NCBI RefSeq assembly: GCF_018139985.1
Contig: NZ_JAGSOU010000012.1
Location: 1 to 64,000 of the forward strand
Length of the DNA: 64,000 nucleotides
Source: Actibacterium sp. MT2.3-13A
GTDB taxonomy: Bacteria; Pseudomonadota; Alphaproteobacteria; Rhodobacterales; Rhodobacteraceae
Direction: 5' to 3'
The notes beneath the pieces were generated by a model, which had not been told where the DNA came from, did no database searches, and was given only the letters and a program-made list of their open reading frames with translations. Positions 7,462-16,535 of this stretch are shown in pieces; positions within the stretch are counted from its first letter, which is position 1, and every line of letters begins with the position of its first letter. Made by a program: the position numbers and the translations under genes.

Positions 7462-7833
7462 ATGCGTATTCTGACCGACCGCAAACGGGCCGAGGGGCTG
7501 GGCGCGGCCCATCGCGGCACCGAGCATCACTGGAACATGATCGTCTCGTCATCCGCACTGATCGGGCTGGTGCCGCTGTTCGTCTTCACCGTCGGCGCCG
7601 CCATCGGCCGGCCCTATGACGAGGTCATCGCCTATTTCCAGCGGCCGTTCCCGGCGATCGTCGCGGTGCTGACGCTGCTGGTGGGATTCATCCATTTCCG
7701 GCACGGGGTGCAGGTTCTGATCGAGGATTACACCGGCGGCCTGACCCGCAAGGTGCTGATCATTTGCATGATCTGCCTGTCCTATGCGGCGGCGGCCATC
7801 GGCCTGTTCGCCATCGCCCGCGTCGCGCTTTGA
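7462..7833 (+). CDS. sdhD: Succinate dehydrogenase membrane anchor subunit
   Basis: The 123-residue protein has three hydrophobic helices. GSAHRG-like GAAHRGTEHHW lies near residue 15 and HFRHGVQVLIEDY near residue 75, the latter carrying the conserved His and Asp-Tyr at the haem and quinone site of SdhD. It follows sdhC by 12 bp with an AGGAGG ribosome-binding site and completes the membrane part of complex II. Confidence 0.93.
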   Translation: MRILTDRKRAEGLGAAHRGTEHHWNMIVSSSALIGLVPLFVFTVGAAIGRPYDEVIAYFQRPFPAIVAVLTLLVGFIHFRHGVQVLIEDYTGGLTRKVLIICMICLSYAAAAIGLFAIARVAL

Positions 7834-7848
7834 GGAGCTGAAAACACA

Positions 7849-9654
7849 ATGGCTGCATACGAATACGAGACGCACACCTATGACGTCGTGGTCGTGGGTG
7901 CCGGCGGCGCGGGCCTGCGCGCCACGCTGGGCATGGCCGAGCAGGGCCTCAAGACCGCCTGCGTGACCAAGGTCTTCCCGACGCGTTCGCACACGGTCGC
8001 CGCGCAGGGCGGCATCGCGGCGTCGCTGTCGAACATGGGCCCCGACCACTGGCAGTGGCACATGTATGACACGGTGAAGGGCTCGGACTGGCTCGGCGAC
8101 ACCGACGCGATGGAATACCTCGCCCGCGAGGCGCCCAAGGCTGTCTACGAGCTGGAGCATTACGGCGTGCCCTTCTCGCGCACCGAGGAGGGCAAGATTT
8201 ACCAGCGTCCCTTCGGCGGCCACACCACCGAGTTCGGCGAGGGCCCGCCGGTGCAGCGCACCTGCGCCGCGGCCGACCGCACCGGCCACGCCATCCTGCA
8301 CACGCTCTATGGCCAGTCGCTGAAGAACAACGCGGAATTCTACATCGAGTATTTCGCGATCGACCTGATCATGACCGAGGACGGCGTCTGCCAGGGCGTG
8401 GTCTGCTGGAAGCTCGACGACGGCACCATCCACGTCTTCAACGCCAAGATGGTGGTGCTGGCCACCGGCGGTTACGGGCGCGCCTATTTCAGCGCGACCT
8501 CGGCGCATACCTGCACCGGCGACGGCGGCGGCATGGTGGCGCGCGCGGGCCTGCCGCTGCAGGACATGGAATTCGTCCAGTTCCACCCCACCGGCATCTA
8601 CGGCTCGGGCTGCCTGATCACCGAGGGCGCCCGCGGCGAGGGTGGCTATGTGACCAACTCCGAGGGCGAGCGCTTCATGGAGCGTTACGCGCCCACCTAC
8701 AAGGACCTCGCCTCGCGCGACGTGGTCAGCCGCTGCATGACCATCGAGATCCGCGAGGGCCGCGGCGTCGGGCCCCGTGGCGACCACATCCACCTTCACC
8801 TCGACCATCTTCCGCCCGAGACGCTGGCCGAACGCCTGCCGGGGATTTCGGAATCGGCGCGCATCTTCGCCGGCGTCGATGTCACCAAGGAGCCGATCCC
8901 GGTTATCCCCACGGTGCATTACAACATGGGTGGCATCCCCACCAACTACTGGGGCGAGGTCCTGAACCCCACCAGCGACAGCCCGGACGCGATCCAGCCG
9001 GGGCTGATGGCGGTGGGCGAGGCGGGTTGCGCTTCGGTGCACGGCGCCAACCGCCTCGGCTCCAACTCGCTGATCGACCTCGTGGTCTTCGGGCGTGCCG
9101 CCGCGATCCGTGCTGGCGAGATCCTCGACCCGCACGCGCCGAACCGCGAGCTGAACAAGGCCTCGATTGACGCGGCGCTCGACCGTTTCGACGGGCTGCG
9201 CCACGCCAAGGGCACCATCCCCACCGCCGAACTGCGGCTGGAGATGCAGCGCACCATGCAGTCCGACGCGGCGGTCTTCCGCACCGACAAGACGCTGGCC
9301 GAGGGCGTGGAGAAGATGCAGGCCGTGGCCGGCAAGCTCGACGATCTGAAGGTCTCCGACAGCTCGCTGATCTGGAACAGCGACCTGATGGAAACGCTGG
9401 AGCTGACGAACCTGATGCCCAACGCCATGGCCACGATCGTGGCCGCCGAGGCCCGCAAGGAAAGCCGCGGCGCGCATGCGCATGAGGACTACCCGGACCG
9501 CGACGACGCGAACTGGCGAAAGCACTCGCTGGCCCATGTCGACGGAGCCGAGGTCAGCCTGTCCTACCGCCCGGTGCATCTGGAGCCTCTGACCAAGTCG
9601 GAAGAGGGTGGCATCGATCTGAAGAAAATCGCGCCCAAGGCGCGGGTCTACTGA
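7849..9654 (+). CDS. sdhA: Succinate dehydrogenase flavoprotein subunit
   Basis: The 601-residue catalytic subunit oxidises succinate to fumarate. The FAD-binding [12 protein letters not shown] lies near residue 14, and the His that carries covalent FAD is in [12 protein letters not shown] near residue 48. [21 protein letters not shown] near residue 245 and the catalytic Arg region in [19 protein letters not shown] near residue 280 complete the active site. Full length for the family. Spacing to its neighbours is 15 and 12 bp, within the operon. Confidence 0.97.
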   Translation: MAAYEYETHTYDVVVVGAGGAGLRATLGMAEQGLKTACVTKVFPTRSHTVAAQGGIAASLSNMGPDHWQWHMYDTVKGSDWLGDTDAMEYLAREAPKAVYELEHYGVPFSRTEEGKIYQRPFGGHTTEFGEGPPVQRTCAAADRTGHAILHTLYGQSLKNNAEFYIEYFAIDLIMTEDGVCQGVVCWKLDDGTIHVFNAKMVVLATGGYGRAYFSATSAHTCTGDGGGMVARAGLPLQDMEFVQFHPTGIYGSGCLITEGARGEGGYVTNSEGERFMERYAPTYKDLASRDVVSRCMTIEIREGRGVGPRGDHIHLHLDHLPPETLAERLPGISESARIFAGVDVTKEPIPVIPTVHYNMGGIPTNYWGEVLNPTSDSPDAIQPGLMAVGEAGCASVHGANRLGSNSLIDLVVFGRAAAIRAGEILDPHAPNRELNKASIDAALDRFDGLRHAKGTIPTAELRLEMQRTMQSDAAVFRTDKTLAEGVEKMQAVAGKLDDLKVSDSSLIWNSDLMETLELTNLMPNAMATIVAAEARKESRGAHAHEDYPDRDDANWRKHSLAHVDGAEVSLSYRPVHLEPLTKSEEGGIDLKKIAPKARVY

Positions 9655-9666
9655 GGAGACGGGGAC

Positions 9667-10446
9667 ATGGTTCAATTCACGCTTCCGAAGAACTCGAAGA
9701 TCACCACGGGCAAGACCTGGCCGAAGCCCGAGGGCGCGACCAATATCCGCAAGTTCCAGATCTACCGCTGGAACCCGGACGACGGGAAGAACCCGCGGGT
9801 CGACACCTATTTCGTGGACATGGACAGCTGCGGCCCGATGGTCCTGGACGCGCTGATCAAGATCAAGAACGAGATCGACCCGACGCTGACCTTCCGCCGC
9901 TCCTGCCGCGAGGGGATCTGCGGCTCCTGCGCGATGAATATCGACGGGATCAACACGCTGGCCTGCATCTACGGCATGGACGAGATCAAGGGCGACGTGA
10001 AGATCTACCCGCTGCCGCATATGCCGGTCGTCAAGGACCTGGTGCCGGACCTGACGCATTTCTATGCCCAGCATGCCTCGATCATGCCCTGGCTGGAGAC
10101 CAAGACCAACCGGCCCGCCAAGGAATGGCGCCAGTCGATCGAGGACCGCAAGAAGCTCGACGGTCTCTATGAATGCGTGATGTGCGCGTCCTGCTCCACC
10201 TCCTGCCCGAGCTACTGGTGGAATGGCGACCGCTATCTCGGCCCGGCCGCCCTGCTGCATGCCTATCGCTGGCTGATCGACAGCCGCGACGAGGCCACCG
10301 GAGAGCGGCTGGATGAGCTGGAGGACCCCTTCAAGCTCTATCGCTGCCACACCATCATGAACTGCGCCAAGACCTGCCCCAAGGGCCTGAACCCGGCCAA
10401 GGCGATCGCTTCGATCAAGAAGATGATGGTCGAGCGCATGGTCTGA
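9667..10446 (+). CDS. sdhB: Succinate dehydrogenase iron-sulfur subunit
   Basis: The 259-residue subunit shows all three cluster motifs in order: CREGICGSC near residue 80 for 2Fe-2[14 protein letters not shown] near residue 175 for 4Fe-4S, and [14 protein letters not shown] near residue 230 for the 3Fe-4S and remaining ligands. It passes electrons from SdhA to ubiquinone. In some relatives a hypothetical gene separates sdhA and sdhB; here they are adjacent. A terminator follows 25 bp downstream. Confidence 0.97.
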   Translation: MVQFTLPKNSKITTGKTWPKPEGATNIRKFQIYRWNPDDGKNPRVDTYFVDMDSCGPMVLDALIKIKNEIDPTLTFRRSCREGICGSCAMNIDGINTLACIYGMDEIKGDVKIYPLPHMPVVKDLVPDLTHFYAQHASIMPWLETKTNRPAKEWRQSIEDRKKLDGLYECVMCASCSTSCPSYWWNGDRYLGPAALLHAYRWLIDSRDEATGERLDELEDPFKLYRCHTIMNCAKTCPKGLNPAKAIASIKKMMVERMV

Positions 10447-10471
10447 GCGGCGACCCCGGGGATTGCAGCAG

Positions 10472-10505
10472 CGGCCCGGCCTTTTGGCCGGGCCGTTTCC
10501 TTTTC
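10472..10505 (+). terminator. Rho-independent terminator of sdhCDAB
   Basis: CGGCCCGGCC (10472-10481) and GGCCGGGCCG (10486-10495) form a perfect 10-bp stem with a TTTT loop, followed by TTTCCTTTT. Confidence 0.9.
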
Positions 10506-10670
10506 GGCTGTGGGCCTGGCCTTTGCGTGGAGGGGCGGCGACCGTCCGTGGTGGCCTCTTGCTGCAATGCAGCGAGCGCATGGCGAGGATGCGGGAATGG
10601 CGGATGTCTGGCCGCCGCGCGCGGCCTATGTTCCGGGCAGCGGAGGAGTTCGGAACGCTTGGAGCCAACC

Positions 10671-10826
10671 ATGGAAAAGATCGCGCAATTCCCCAACCAA
10701 CCGGCGCAGGATGCGCTGAAGATCCTCGAAGAGGCCTGGGCCTACTACACCCCCGCGCCCTATGTCGCTGCCAAGGGCGCCGACCGGCCCGAGCCGCAGC
10801 TTTTTGCCTATTACGACGCGGCCTGA
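10671..10826 (+). CDS. Conserved small protein downstream of sdhB, 51 aa
   Basis: The ATG at 10671, with GGAG nine bases upstream, opens 51 codons. The product begins MEKIAQFPNQPAQDALKILE and ends with an aromatic EPQLFAYYDAA tail. An amphipathic helix (residues 10-25) is followed by a Pro-rich segment. I recall similar short proteins in other Rhodobacteraceae, sometimes near sdhB, but cannot confirm it here. There is no membrane segment and no known domain. The sdh terminator separates it from the operon, so it has its own promoter. Confidence 0.6.
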   Translation: MEKIAQFPNQPAQDALKILEEAWAYYTPAPYVAAKGADRPEPQLFAYYDAA

Positions 10827-10918
10827 TCGCGGCTTCCCGGCGCGCCGCAAGGGGTTGCGTCGGGGCCCGGCCCTGCGGCATTGAGGCGGTGGCCGCCCCG
10901 CGAAAGGAGACCCCGCCC

Positions 10919-11116
10919 ATGCCCGTCCTGCTGCTCGTGCTACTGATCGGGGTGCTGGCCTATCTGGGCTGGCGCCGGGCCTCCACCACGCTGATGCGCG
11001 ATTGCCGCTGGCGGGCCGACCGCACATCCGGGCACTGGCGCTGCGCCTTCTGCGGGGCCGAGACCGAAAGCGACGGCCCGCCGCGCCATTGCCTGCGCGA
11101 GGGCACCGGGCGCTAG
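10919..11116 (+). CDS. Small membrane-anchored protein with zinc-ribbon-like cysteines, 65 aa
   Basis: The ATG at 10919 is preceded by AAAGGAGA and opens 65 codons. The first 18 residues (MPVLLLVLLIGVLAYLGW) form one membrane helix. The rest holds a Cys at about 29, CAFCG at about 43-47 and HC at about 58-59, a spacing that could bind one metal ion. A longer upstream extension of the frame lacks a ribosome-binding site and is rejected. The family is not recognised; a single-span protein with a small cytoplasmic zinc ribbon is what can be seen. Confidence 0.65.
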   Translation: MPVLLLVLLIGVLAYLGWRRASTTLMRDCRWRADRTSGHWRCAFCGAETESDGPPRHCLREGTGR

Positions 11117-11178
11117 GGGTTGATCTCCGGGCGGCGGTAAGGCCTCCTTGCGCCCGAGCAACAGGAGAGGCGGCCGCG

Positions 11179-12027
11179 ATGACCCAAGCCCCCGAAGACG
11201 CCGATGCCCGCCGCGCCGTGGCGCCGGTGATCTGCTACCCGACCCAGACCCTTCCGCAGCCGGACTTGGCGCTCTACCGCGCCGCCCGGGAGGGGATGGA
11301 GAAGCTGAGCGAGACCACCGTTCCCCCGCGCGAGGCCGCCTGTTTCCGGGTCCGCGCCGGGCAGTTTTTCCGCATCCGCTCCGTCGAGGGGCCGCAGGTG
11401 GGCGACCTGAACCTGTGGAACTCGAACGCCCTGTCCGAACGCTTCTATTCCGGCAAGACCCGCGCCCTGCACGGCACACATCTGAGCACGGGCGACAGGA
11501 TGTGGTCGTCCTTTCCCACGCTGCGCCCGATGGCGACCATCACCGAGGACACGCTGGGCTGGTATGGCATCGACCCACATGGCGGCGCGGTGCATGACGT
11601 GATCGGCACGCGCTGCGACCCCTACACGCATAATCTGCTGACCGGCGGGCAGTATCACCATTGCTGCCATTCCAACCTGACCCGGGCGCTGGCGGCCGAG
11701 ACCGGCCTGTCGCTGGATCGGGCCGAGGCCCATGTGCACGACGTCCTCAACGTTTTCATGTGCACCGGCTTCACCCGCGACACCGGCCAGTATTTCATGA
11801 AGGCCAGCCCCGTGTGCCCCGGCGATTACCTGGAATTCTTTGCCGAGATCGACCTGCTCGGCGCGCTCAGCGCCTGCCCGGGCGGCGATTGCTCGTCCGA
11901 GCATTCCTCGGACGCCGCCGCCTGCTACCCGCTGCTGGTCGAGGTGTTCCAGCCCCGCGCGGGCGCGTTGGAGGACTGGCGTTCGCCGCCCCCCAACGGC
12001 TATGACCGCAGCCACGGGGCGGGCTAG
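11179..12027 (+). CDS. DUF1989 (urea carboxylase-associated) family protein
   Basis: The 282-residue protein shows the DUF1989 pattern: RAGQFFRIRSVEGPQVGDLNLWN near residue 52, GTRCDPYTHNLL near residue 140, a CCHSNL motif near residue 158 and NVFMCTGF near residue 190. The conserved Cys and His residues suggest a metal site. Family members accompany urea carboxylase or act in aminomethyl-group metabolism; none of those partners is adjacent here. GGAGAGG precedes the ATG at 11179; a longer in-frame extension has no such signal. Its TAG stop overlaps the stop of the converging aldo/keto reductase. Confidence 0.8.
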   Translation: MTQAPEDADARRAVAPVICYPTQTLPQPDLALYRAAREGMEKLSETTVPPREAACFRVRAGQFFRIRSVEGPQVGDLNLWNSNALSERFYSGKTRALHGTHLSTGDRMWSSFPTLRPMATITEDTLGWYGIDPHGGAVHDVIGTRCDPYTHNLLTGGQYHHCCHSNLTRALAAETGLSLDRAEAHVHDVLNVFMCTGFTRDTGQYFMKASPVCPGDYLEFFAEIDLLGALSACPGGDCSSEHSSDAAACYPLLVEVFQPRAGALEDWRSPPPNGYDRSHGAG

Positions 12028-13007
12028 CAGTAACGCTCGACCCCCAGGGTCTGGGCGTCGCTGTAGCGGTCGCCATGGGCGAAGCCCACGGGCAGCAGTC
12101 GCGCGATCTCGGCCCGGTCGTCATCGGTGAAGGCGATGTCGAACGCCCCCAGCCATTCGCGCAGGTGGTCCGCGGTGCGGGTGCCGGGGATGGGGATCAG
12201 GTGGTCGCCACGCTCCAGCACCCAGGCCAGTGCCGCCGCCGAAACCGCCCAGCCGCGGGCGCGGCAGAACTGCCGGAAACCGTCGATCGCCGCGTCGTTG
12301 TGGCCGAAGTTCGGCTCGATGAAACGCGGGTTGGTGCGACGGAAATCCTTCTCGCCCATGGTCGCGGGGTTGACCGGGGTTTCCCCGAACATGCCGCGCG
12401 CCAGCGGCGAGAAGGGGATGAAGGCGACGCCGAGCTCGTCACAGGCTTGGATCAGCCCCAACTCGGGCTGGCGGGTCCAGAGCGAGTATTCGTTCTGCAC
12501 CGCGGTGCAGGGATGCACCGCATGCGCCCGGCGCAGGGTTGAGGGGGCGATCTCGGACAGGCCATAGCCGCCGATCAGCCCTTCCTCGACCAGGCGGGCC
12601 ATCGTCTCGACCACCTCCTCGACCGGGCGCTCGGCCTCGCGGCGGTGGATGTAATAGAGTTCCACCTTGTCGCGGTTGAGCTTTTGCAGCGAGCTTTCAA
12701 GCTCGGCCCGGATGTAGTCGGCGGAATTGTCGAAGCGGCGCGGCGTTCCCGGAATGATGCCCGCCTTGGTGGCCAGCACGATGTCGGGCTTGCGGGCGGC
12801 GATGTATTTGCCGACCACCCGCTCCGAGATGCCCATGCCGTAGATATTCGCGGTGTCCCAGAGAGTGATCCCGGCCTGTTCGGCGGCCTCAAGGCAGGCC
12901 AGGCTGGTGTCCTCGTCGGTGCTGCCGAAAAAGCCGCCAAAGCTCATGCAGCCCAGGCCAATGGCGCTGACTTCGGGGCCGTTCCGGCCCAGTTTCCGTT
13001 TTTGCAT
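12024..13007 (-). CDS. Aldo/keto reductase
   Basis: The 327-residue NADPH-dependent oxidoreductase has the TIM-barrel signature: GLGCMSFGGFFG near residue 18, DTANIYGMGISE with the catalytic Asp and Tyr near residues 53-58, LATKAG with the Lys near residue 82, and YYIHRREAERPVEEV near residue 122 (His). It resembles the AKR13 and pyridoxal-reductase-like groups; the substrate is unknown. The start at 13007 gives the standard MQKRKLGRNG opening and has AAAGGA upstream. It lies 14 bp after deoD in the same direction, so it is probably co-transcribed. Confidence 0.88.
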   Translation of the reverse strand: MQKRKLGRNGPEVSAIGLGCMSFGGFFGSTDEDTSLACLEAAEQAGITLWDTANIYGMGISERVVGKYIAARKPDIVLATKAGIIPGTPRRFDNSADYIRAELESSLQKLNRDKVELYYIHRREAERPVEEVVETMARLVEEGLIGGYGLSEIAPSTLRRAHAVHPCTAVQNEYSLWTRQPELGLIQACDELGVAFIPFSPLARGMFGETPVNPATMGEKDFRRTNPRFIEPNFGHNDAAIDGFRQFCRARGWAVSAAALAWVLERGDHLIPIPGTRTADHLREWLGAFDIAFTDDDRAEIARLLPVGFAHGDRYSDAQTLGVERYC

Positions 13008-13021
13008 AAATGTAGGGTCCT

Positions 13022-13726
13022 TTAGGTGAAGGCGGATTCGAGCGCGATTTCGACCATCTCGGCAAAGCCGCCTTCGCGTTCTGCGCTGTCCAGATGGCCG
13101 CCGCTGATCAGGTGATCGCTGACCGTCAGCACTGCAAGCGCCCGGCATCCATGACGGGCGGCGACGGTGTAAAGCTCGGCGGCCTCCATCTCCACGGCGA
13201 GGATGCCGTGGCGGGTCATCTGTTCGTTCAAATCGGGGCGTTCGTCATAGAACACGTCCGAGGAATAGATGCCGCCGACATGGGCGGTGGCGCCCTTGGC
13301 CTCGGCGGCGCGGGCGGCGGCGCTGAGCAGGCCCCAGTCGGCGCAGGGGGCGAAGTTCAACTCGCGGAAGATGCCGCTGGAGGGGGTGGAGAGGGTCGAG
13401 GCGGTCATCGCCAGGATCACGTCGCGCAGCGCCACCTTCTCCTGCATCGCCCCGCAGGAGCCTATGCGGATCAGCGTCCTGGCGCCGTAGTCGCGGATCA
13501 GTTCATTGGCGTAGATCGACAGCGACGGCATCCCCATGCCCGAGCCGTGGATCGTGACCCGGTGGCCCCGCCATGTGCCGGTGAAGCCCAGCATGCCGCG
13601 CACCTCGTTCACGCAGACCGGGTCGTCCAGAAACCGCTCGGCCGCCCATTTCGCGCGCAGCGGGTCGCCGGGCATGAGGACGGTCTCGGCGATCTCGCCG
13701 GGCTTGGCGCCGATATGGATGGTCAT
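13022..13726 (-). CDS. deoD: Purine-nucleoside phosphorylase, DeoD type
   Basis: The 234-residue enzyme splits purine (deoxy)ribonucleosides with phosphate. The family motifs are [15 protein letters not shown] near residue 18, [16 protein letters not shown] near residue 61 (phosphate site), IRIGSCGAM near residue 85, VEMEAAELY near residue 175 (ribose site) and VSDH near residue 203. The length is right for the hexameric DeoD group. It lies 9 bp after the H-NS-like gene and before an aldo/keto reductase, all on the minus strand. Confidence 0.95.
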   Translation of the reverse strand: MTIHIGAKPGEIAETVLMPGDPLRAKWAAERFLDDPVCVNEVRGMLGFTGTWRGHRVTIHGSGMGMPSLSIYANELIRDYGARTLIRIGSCGAMQEKVALRDVILAMTASTLSTPSSGIFRELNFAPCADWGLLSAAARAAEAKGATAHVGGIYSSDVFYDERPDLNEQMTRHGILAVEMEAAELYTVAARHGCRALAVLTVSDHLISGGHLDSAEREGGFAEMVEIALESAFT

Positions 13727-13735
13727 GGGGCCGTC

Positions 13736-14053
13736 TCAGATCTCGAAATCGTCGAGGCTCTTGCCCTGCGCCAGCGCGTCCTTGATCCAGCCCGGCTGGC
13801 GTCCGCGGCCGCTCCAGCTCTGCGCGGGGTTGGCGGGGTTGCGGTAGCGGGCGGGGGCTTTGGGCTTCGCCGCGGCGCGGGGCTCGGCCCCGGTCAGTTC
13901 GGACAGGCTGTAGCCGTGGGCACGCGCGGCCTGCTCGGCGGCCTCCAGCGCCAGTTTCCGTTCCTTCCTGGCGAGGCGGTCGAGAGCCTGGTCGATCTTG
14001 CGGCGCAGCTGCTCCAACTCGGGGCGGGACATGGTGCTCAGATCAATCGTCAT
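13736..14053 (-). CDS. H-NS-family nucleoid-associated protein, HvrA-like
   Basis: The 105-residue protein has an N-terminal coiled-coil dimerisation segment (about residues 7-45, MSRPELEQLRRKIDQALDRL) and a C-terminal DNA-binding motif, YRNPANPAQSWSGRGRQPGW (about residues 72-91), the alphaproteobacterial form of the H-NS AT-hook-like loop. HvrA of Rhodobacter regulates photosynthesis and other genes; which targets apply here is not visible. The start at 14053 has GGAG upstream; an extension to 14104 lacks a site. Position next to ecm may be incidental. Confidence 0.85.
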   Translation of the reverse strand: MTIDLSTMSRPELEQLRRKIDQALDRLARKERKLALEAAEQAARAHGYSLSELTGAEPRAAAKPKAPARYRNPANPAQSWSGRGRQPGWIKDALAQGKSLDDFEI

Positions 14054-14240
14054 GAGATACTCCTGTTTTCCCGCATCAAGACAGGAAAAACAGCGATTAT
14101 GCAATGTTTTTAGGGTTGTGCGGGTGCCGTGCGCGCAGAGGTTGAGTGGCGTCCGGTCCAGCCCGCCCGCCCTGTGCCGGGCGTCCGACCCGCCCCCTGC
14201 TGTCCTATCCGCGCAAAGGTTCCGCCTTCGCCGCTGCCAG
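14054..14240. other. Intergenic region between ecm and the HvrA-like gene
   Basis: These 187 bases contain the hvrA-like promoter region and the ecm 3' flank. No clear intrinsic terminator, small ORF or palindrome was found; a weak 5-bp hairpin (CGCCC/GGGCG near 14168-14184) is the only structure. Confidence 0.4.
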
Positions 14241-16208
14241 CTATTCGGCGGCCACCGGCGCGGGATCGGCCAGCGCCACGATGTCGAACATGATCCGGTT
14301 CAACTCGAAATCTTTCGGCGTGTAGACCTTGGCCACGCCCAGGGCGCGCAGGCGTTCGGCGTCTTCCTCGGGGATGATGCCGCCCACCACCACCGGCACA
14401 TGGGCAAGCCCCGCGGCGCGCATCCTGGCCATCAGGTCCTCGATCAGCGGGATATGGCTGCCCGACAGGATGGAGAGGCCGACGATATGCGCCTGTTCCT
14501 GCTGCGCGGCGGTGACGATTTCGGCGGGCGTCAGGCGGATACCGGCATAGGAGAAATCCATGCCGCAGTCGCGGGCGCGGGCGGCGATCTGCTCGGCGCC
14601 GTTGGAATGGCCGTCGAGACCGGGCTTGCCCACCAGGAATTTCAGCCGCCGGCCCAGCTTGTCGGAAACCGCATCGACGCGCGCGCGGATCTCCTCCAGC
14701 CCCTCGGTGCGGTTGGAGGGGCTGCGCGACACGCCGGTGGGGCCGCGATACTGGCCGAAGGCCGCGCGCAGCACGTCGCCCCATTCGCCGGTCGTGGCGC
14801 CCGCCTTGGCCGCCGTGATGGAGGGGGGCATGATGTTCGCACCGCTTGCCGCCGCCTCGCGCAGGCGGGCCAGCGCCGCCTGAACCGCGGCCTCGTCGCG
14901 CGCTGCGCGCCAGGCGCGCAACCGGGCGATCTGGTCGGCCTCGGCCTCGGGGTCGGCGGACATGATCGCCTCTTCGCCCGCGGTCAGCGGGCTGTCCTCG
15001 CCCTCGGTCCATCTGTTCACGCCGACCACCACGGTCTCGCCGCCCTCGATCCGGGCGATGCGCTCGGCGTTGGCCTCGACCAGGCGGGATTTCATGTAGT
15101 CGATGGCGGCGACCGCCCCGCCCATGCCGTCGATCAGCGCCAGTTCGGCCCGCGCGCCGTCCTTCAGCGCCTCGACCTTGGCGGTCACGGCCGGGTTGCC
15201 GTCGAAAAGGTCGCCATATTCCAGAAGGTCGGTCTCGTAGGCCAGGATCTGCTGCATCCGCAGCGACCATTGCTGGTCCCAGGGCCGGGGCAGGCCCAGC
15301 GCCTCGTTCCAGGCGGGCAGCTGCACCGCGCGGGCGCGGGCGTTCTTGCTCAGCGTCACCGCCAGCATCTCGATGAGGATGCGGTAGACGTTGTTCTCCG
15401 GCTGCTGCTCGGTCAGGCCGAGCGAGTTGACCTGCACGCCATAGCGGAAGCGGCGGAATTTCGGGTCCTCTACGCCGTAGCGGTCGCGGCAGATCTCGTC
15501 CCACAGTTCGGCGAAGGCGCGCATCTTGCACATTTCGGTCACGAACCGGATGCCCGCGTTCACAAAGAAGGAGATGCGCCCGACCATGCCCGGGAAATCG
15601 GCGTCGCTGACCTTGCCCTTCAGGTCGTCCAGAACTGCCGTCGCCGTGGTCAGCGCGTAGGCGAGCTCCTGCTCGGGCGTCGCGCCGGCCTCCTGCAGGT
15701 GGTAGGAGCAGACGTTCATCGGGTTCCATTTCGGCAGGTGCTCGCGCGTGTAAGCCGCGACATCGGTGATCATCCTCAGGCTGGGCTTGGGCGGGCAGAT
15801 ATATGTCCCGCGCGAGAGATACTCCTTGATGATGTCGTTCTGGACGGTGCCTTGCAGCTTGCTGATGTCGGCGCCCTGTTCCTCGGCTGCGGCGATATAG
15901 AGCGACAACAGCCATGGCGCGGTCGCGTTGATCGTCATCGAGGTGTTCATCTGCTCCAGCGGGATGCGGTCGAACAGCATCCGCATGTCGCCCAGATGGC
16001 AGACCGGCACGCCGACCTTGCCGACCTCGCCGCGCGCCAGTTCGTGATCGCTGTCATATCCGGTCTGGGTGGGCAGATCGAAGGCCACCGACAGCCCGGT
16101 CTGCCCCTTGGCGAGGTTGCCGCGATAGAGCGCGTTGGAGGCGCTGGCCGTGGAATGACCCGCATAGGTGCGGAACAGCCAGGGGCGGTCTTTTTGCGTC
16201 TCGGTCAT
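14241..16208 (-). CDS. ecm: (2R)-ethylmalonyl-CoA mutase, coenzyme B12-dependent
   Basis: The 655-residue protein joins a TIM-barrel mutase domain (residues 1 to about 480) to a C-terminal B12-binding domain with the DGHSNG form of the DxHxxG motif near residue 530. GYDSDHELARGEVGKVGV near residue 48 and TMTINATA near residue 90 match the MeaA/Ecm subgroup. The enzyme converts ethylmalonyl-CoA to methylsuccinyl-CoA in the ethylmalonyl-CoA pathway. Assignment over methylmalonyl-CoA mutase rests on the single-chain length (about 650 residues) and divergence from ccr, as in R. sphaeroides. No cobalamin riboswitch was seen upstream. Confidence 0.95.
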   Translation of the reverse strand: MTETQKDRPWLFRTYAGHSTASASNALYRGNLAKGQTGLSVAFDLPTQTGYDSDHELARGEVGKVGVPVCHLGDMRMLFDRIPLEQMNTSMTINATAPWLLSLYIAAAEEQGADISKLQGTVQNDIIKEYLSRGTYICPPKPSLRMITDVAAYTREHLPKWNPMNVCSYHLQEAGATPEQELAYALTTATAVLDDLKGKVSDADFPGMVGRISFFVNAGIRFVTEMCKMRAFAELWDEICRDRYGVEDPKFRRFRYGVQVNSLGLTEQQPENNVYRILIEMLAVTLSKNARARAVQLPAWNEALGLPRPWDQQWSLRMQQILAYETDLLEYGDLFDGNPAVTAKVEALKDGARAELALIDGMGGAVAAIDYMKSRLVEANAERIARIEGGETVVVGVNRWTEGEDSPLTAGEEAIMSADPEAEADQIARLRAWRAARDEAAVQAALARLREAAASGANIMPPSITAAKAGATTGEWGDVLRAAFGQYRGPTGVSRSPSNRTEGLEEIRARVDAVSDKLGRRLKFLVGKPGLDGHSNGAEQIAARARDCGMDFSYAGIRLTPAEIVTAAQQEQAHIVGLSILSGSHIPLIEDLMARMRAAGLAHVPVVVGGIIPEEDAERLRALGVAKVYTPKDFELNRIMFDIVALADPAPVAAE

Positions 16209-16535
16209 GGCGGGCCTCGTGAATCAACGAATAGCAACTTTATTTCGCTATTGGCGTGATACTTGGAATTTTATGGCGCTGTCAATTCGCTGCAATGCGG
16301 CGTGCCGCGACCCGCGGCGCGGCGCGGTCGGGGACGCAGCGGAAACTGCGCAAAACAAGGGGGGAGCGGGCCTTTCCCCGCACCTGGGCATGATAATAGG
16401 AAATTAAGAAGGACATAAAATTACAAAAAGAACACGCAATGGATTGCAAAGTTGCGCGATGAATCGTATTCCACCTTGGAACATCGCCGCGATTCTGCGT
16501 TGCGGCAGACGGATGGATGCACAGGAGGCTCTGAC
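16209..16535. promoter_or_regulatory. Divergent ecm/ccr control region
   Basis: The 327-bp region between the two start codons is comparatively AT-rich. AATAGC (16230-16235) and GCTATT (16247-16252) form an inverted repeat 22 bp before ecm. TGCGCAAAA lies at 16347-16355, TTGCAAAGTTGCGCGAT at 16444-16460, and TTCTGCGTTGCGGCA at 16493-16507, 29 bp before ccr. The last two contain strings found exactly upstream of mcl2. These are candidates for an acetate- or acyl-CoA-responsive regulator; RamB/ScfR-type proteins are known to control ccr in other bacteria. Confidence 0.5.

Noticed and set aside
10463-10918. Upstream extension of the 65-aa membrane protein to 217 residues
   Set aside because: The extension overlaps the 51-aa gene in another frame, starts inside the sdh terminator and has no ribosome-binding site, whereas AAAGGAGA precedes the ATG at 10919.
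7549-10920. A very long open frame (over 1100 codons) on the minus strand opposite sdhDAB
   Set aside because: It is a shadow of the GC-rich sdh genes: low-complexity Arg/His/Ala/Gly-rich product, no domain, no ribosome-binding site, and full overlap with four certain genes.
13008-13148. Upstream extension of the aldo/keto reductase into deoD
   Set aside because: It is an Arg-rich tail antisense-like in composition, overlapping conserved deoD codons; the MQKRKLGRNG start is standard for the family.
16209-16535. Cobalamin riboswitch ahead of the B12-dependent ecm gene
   Set aside because: No B12-box-like sequence or multi-helix leader was seen; the leader before ecm is short and AT-rich with only a 6-bp inverted repeat.
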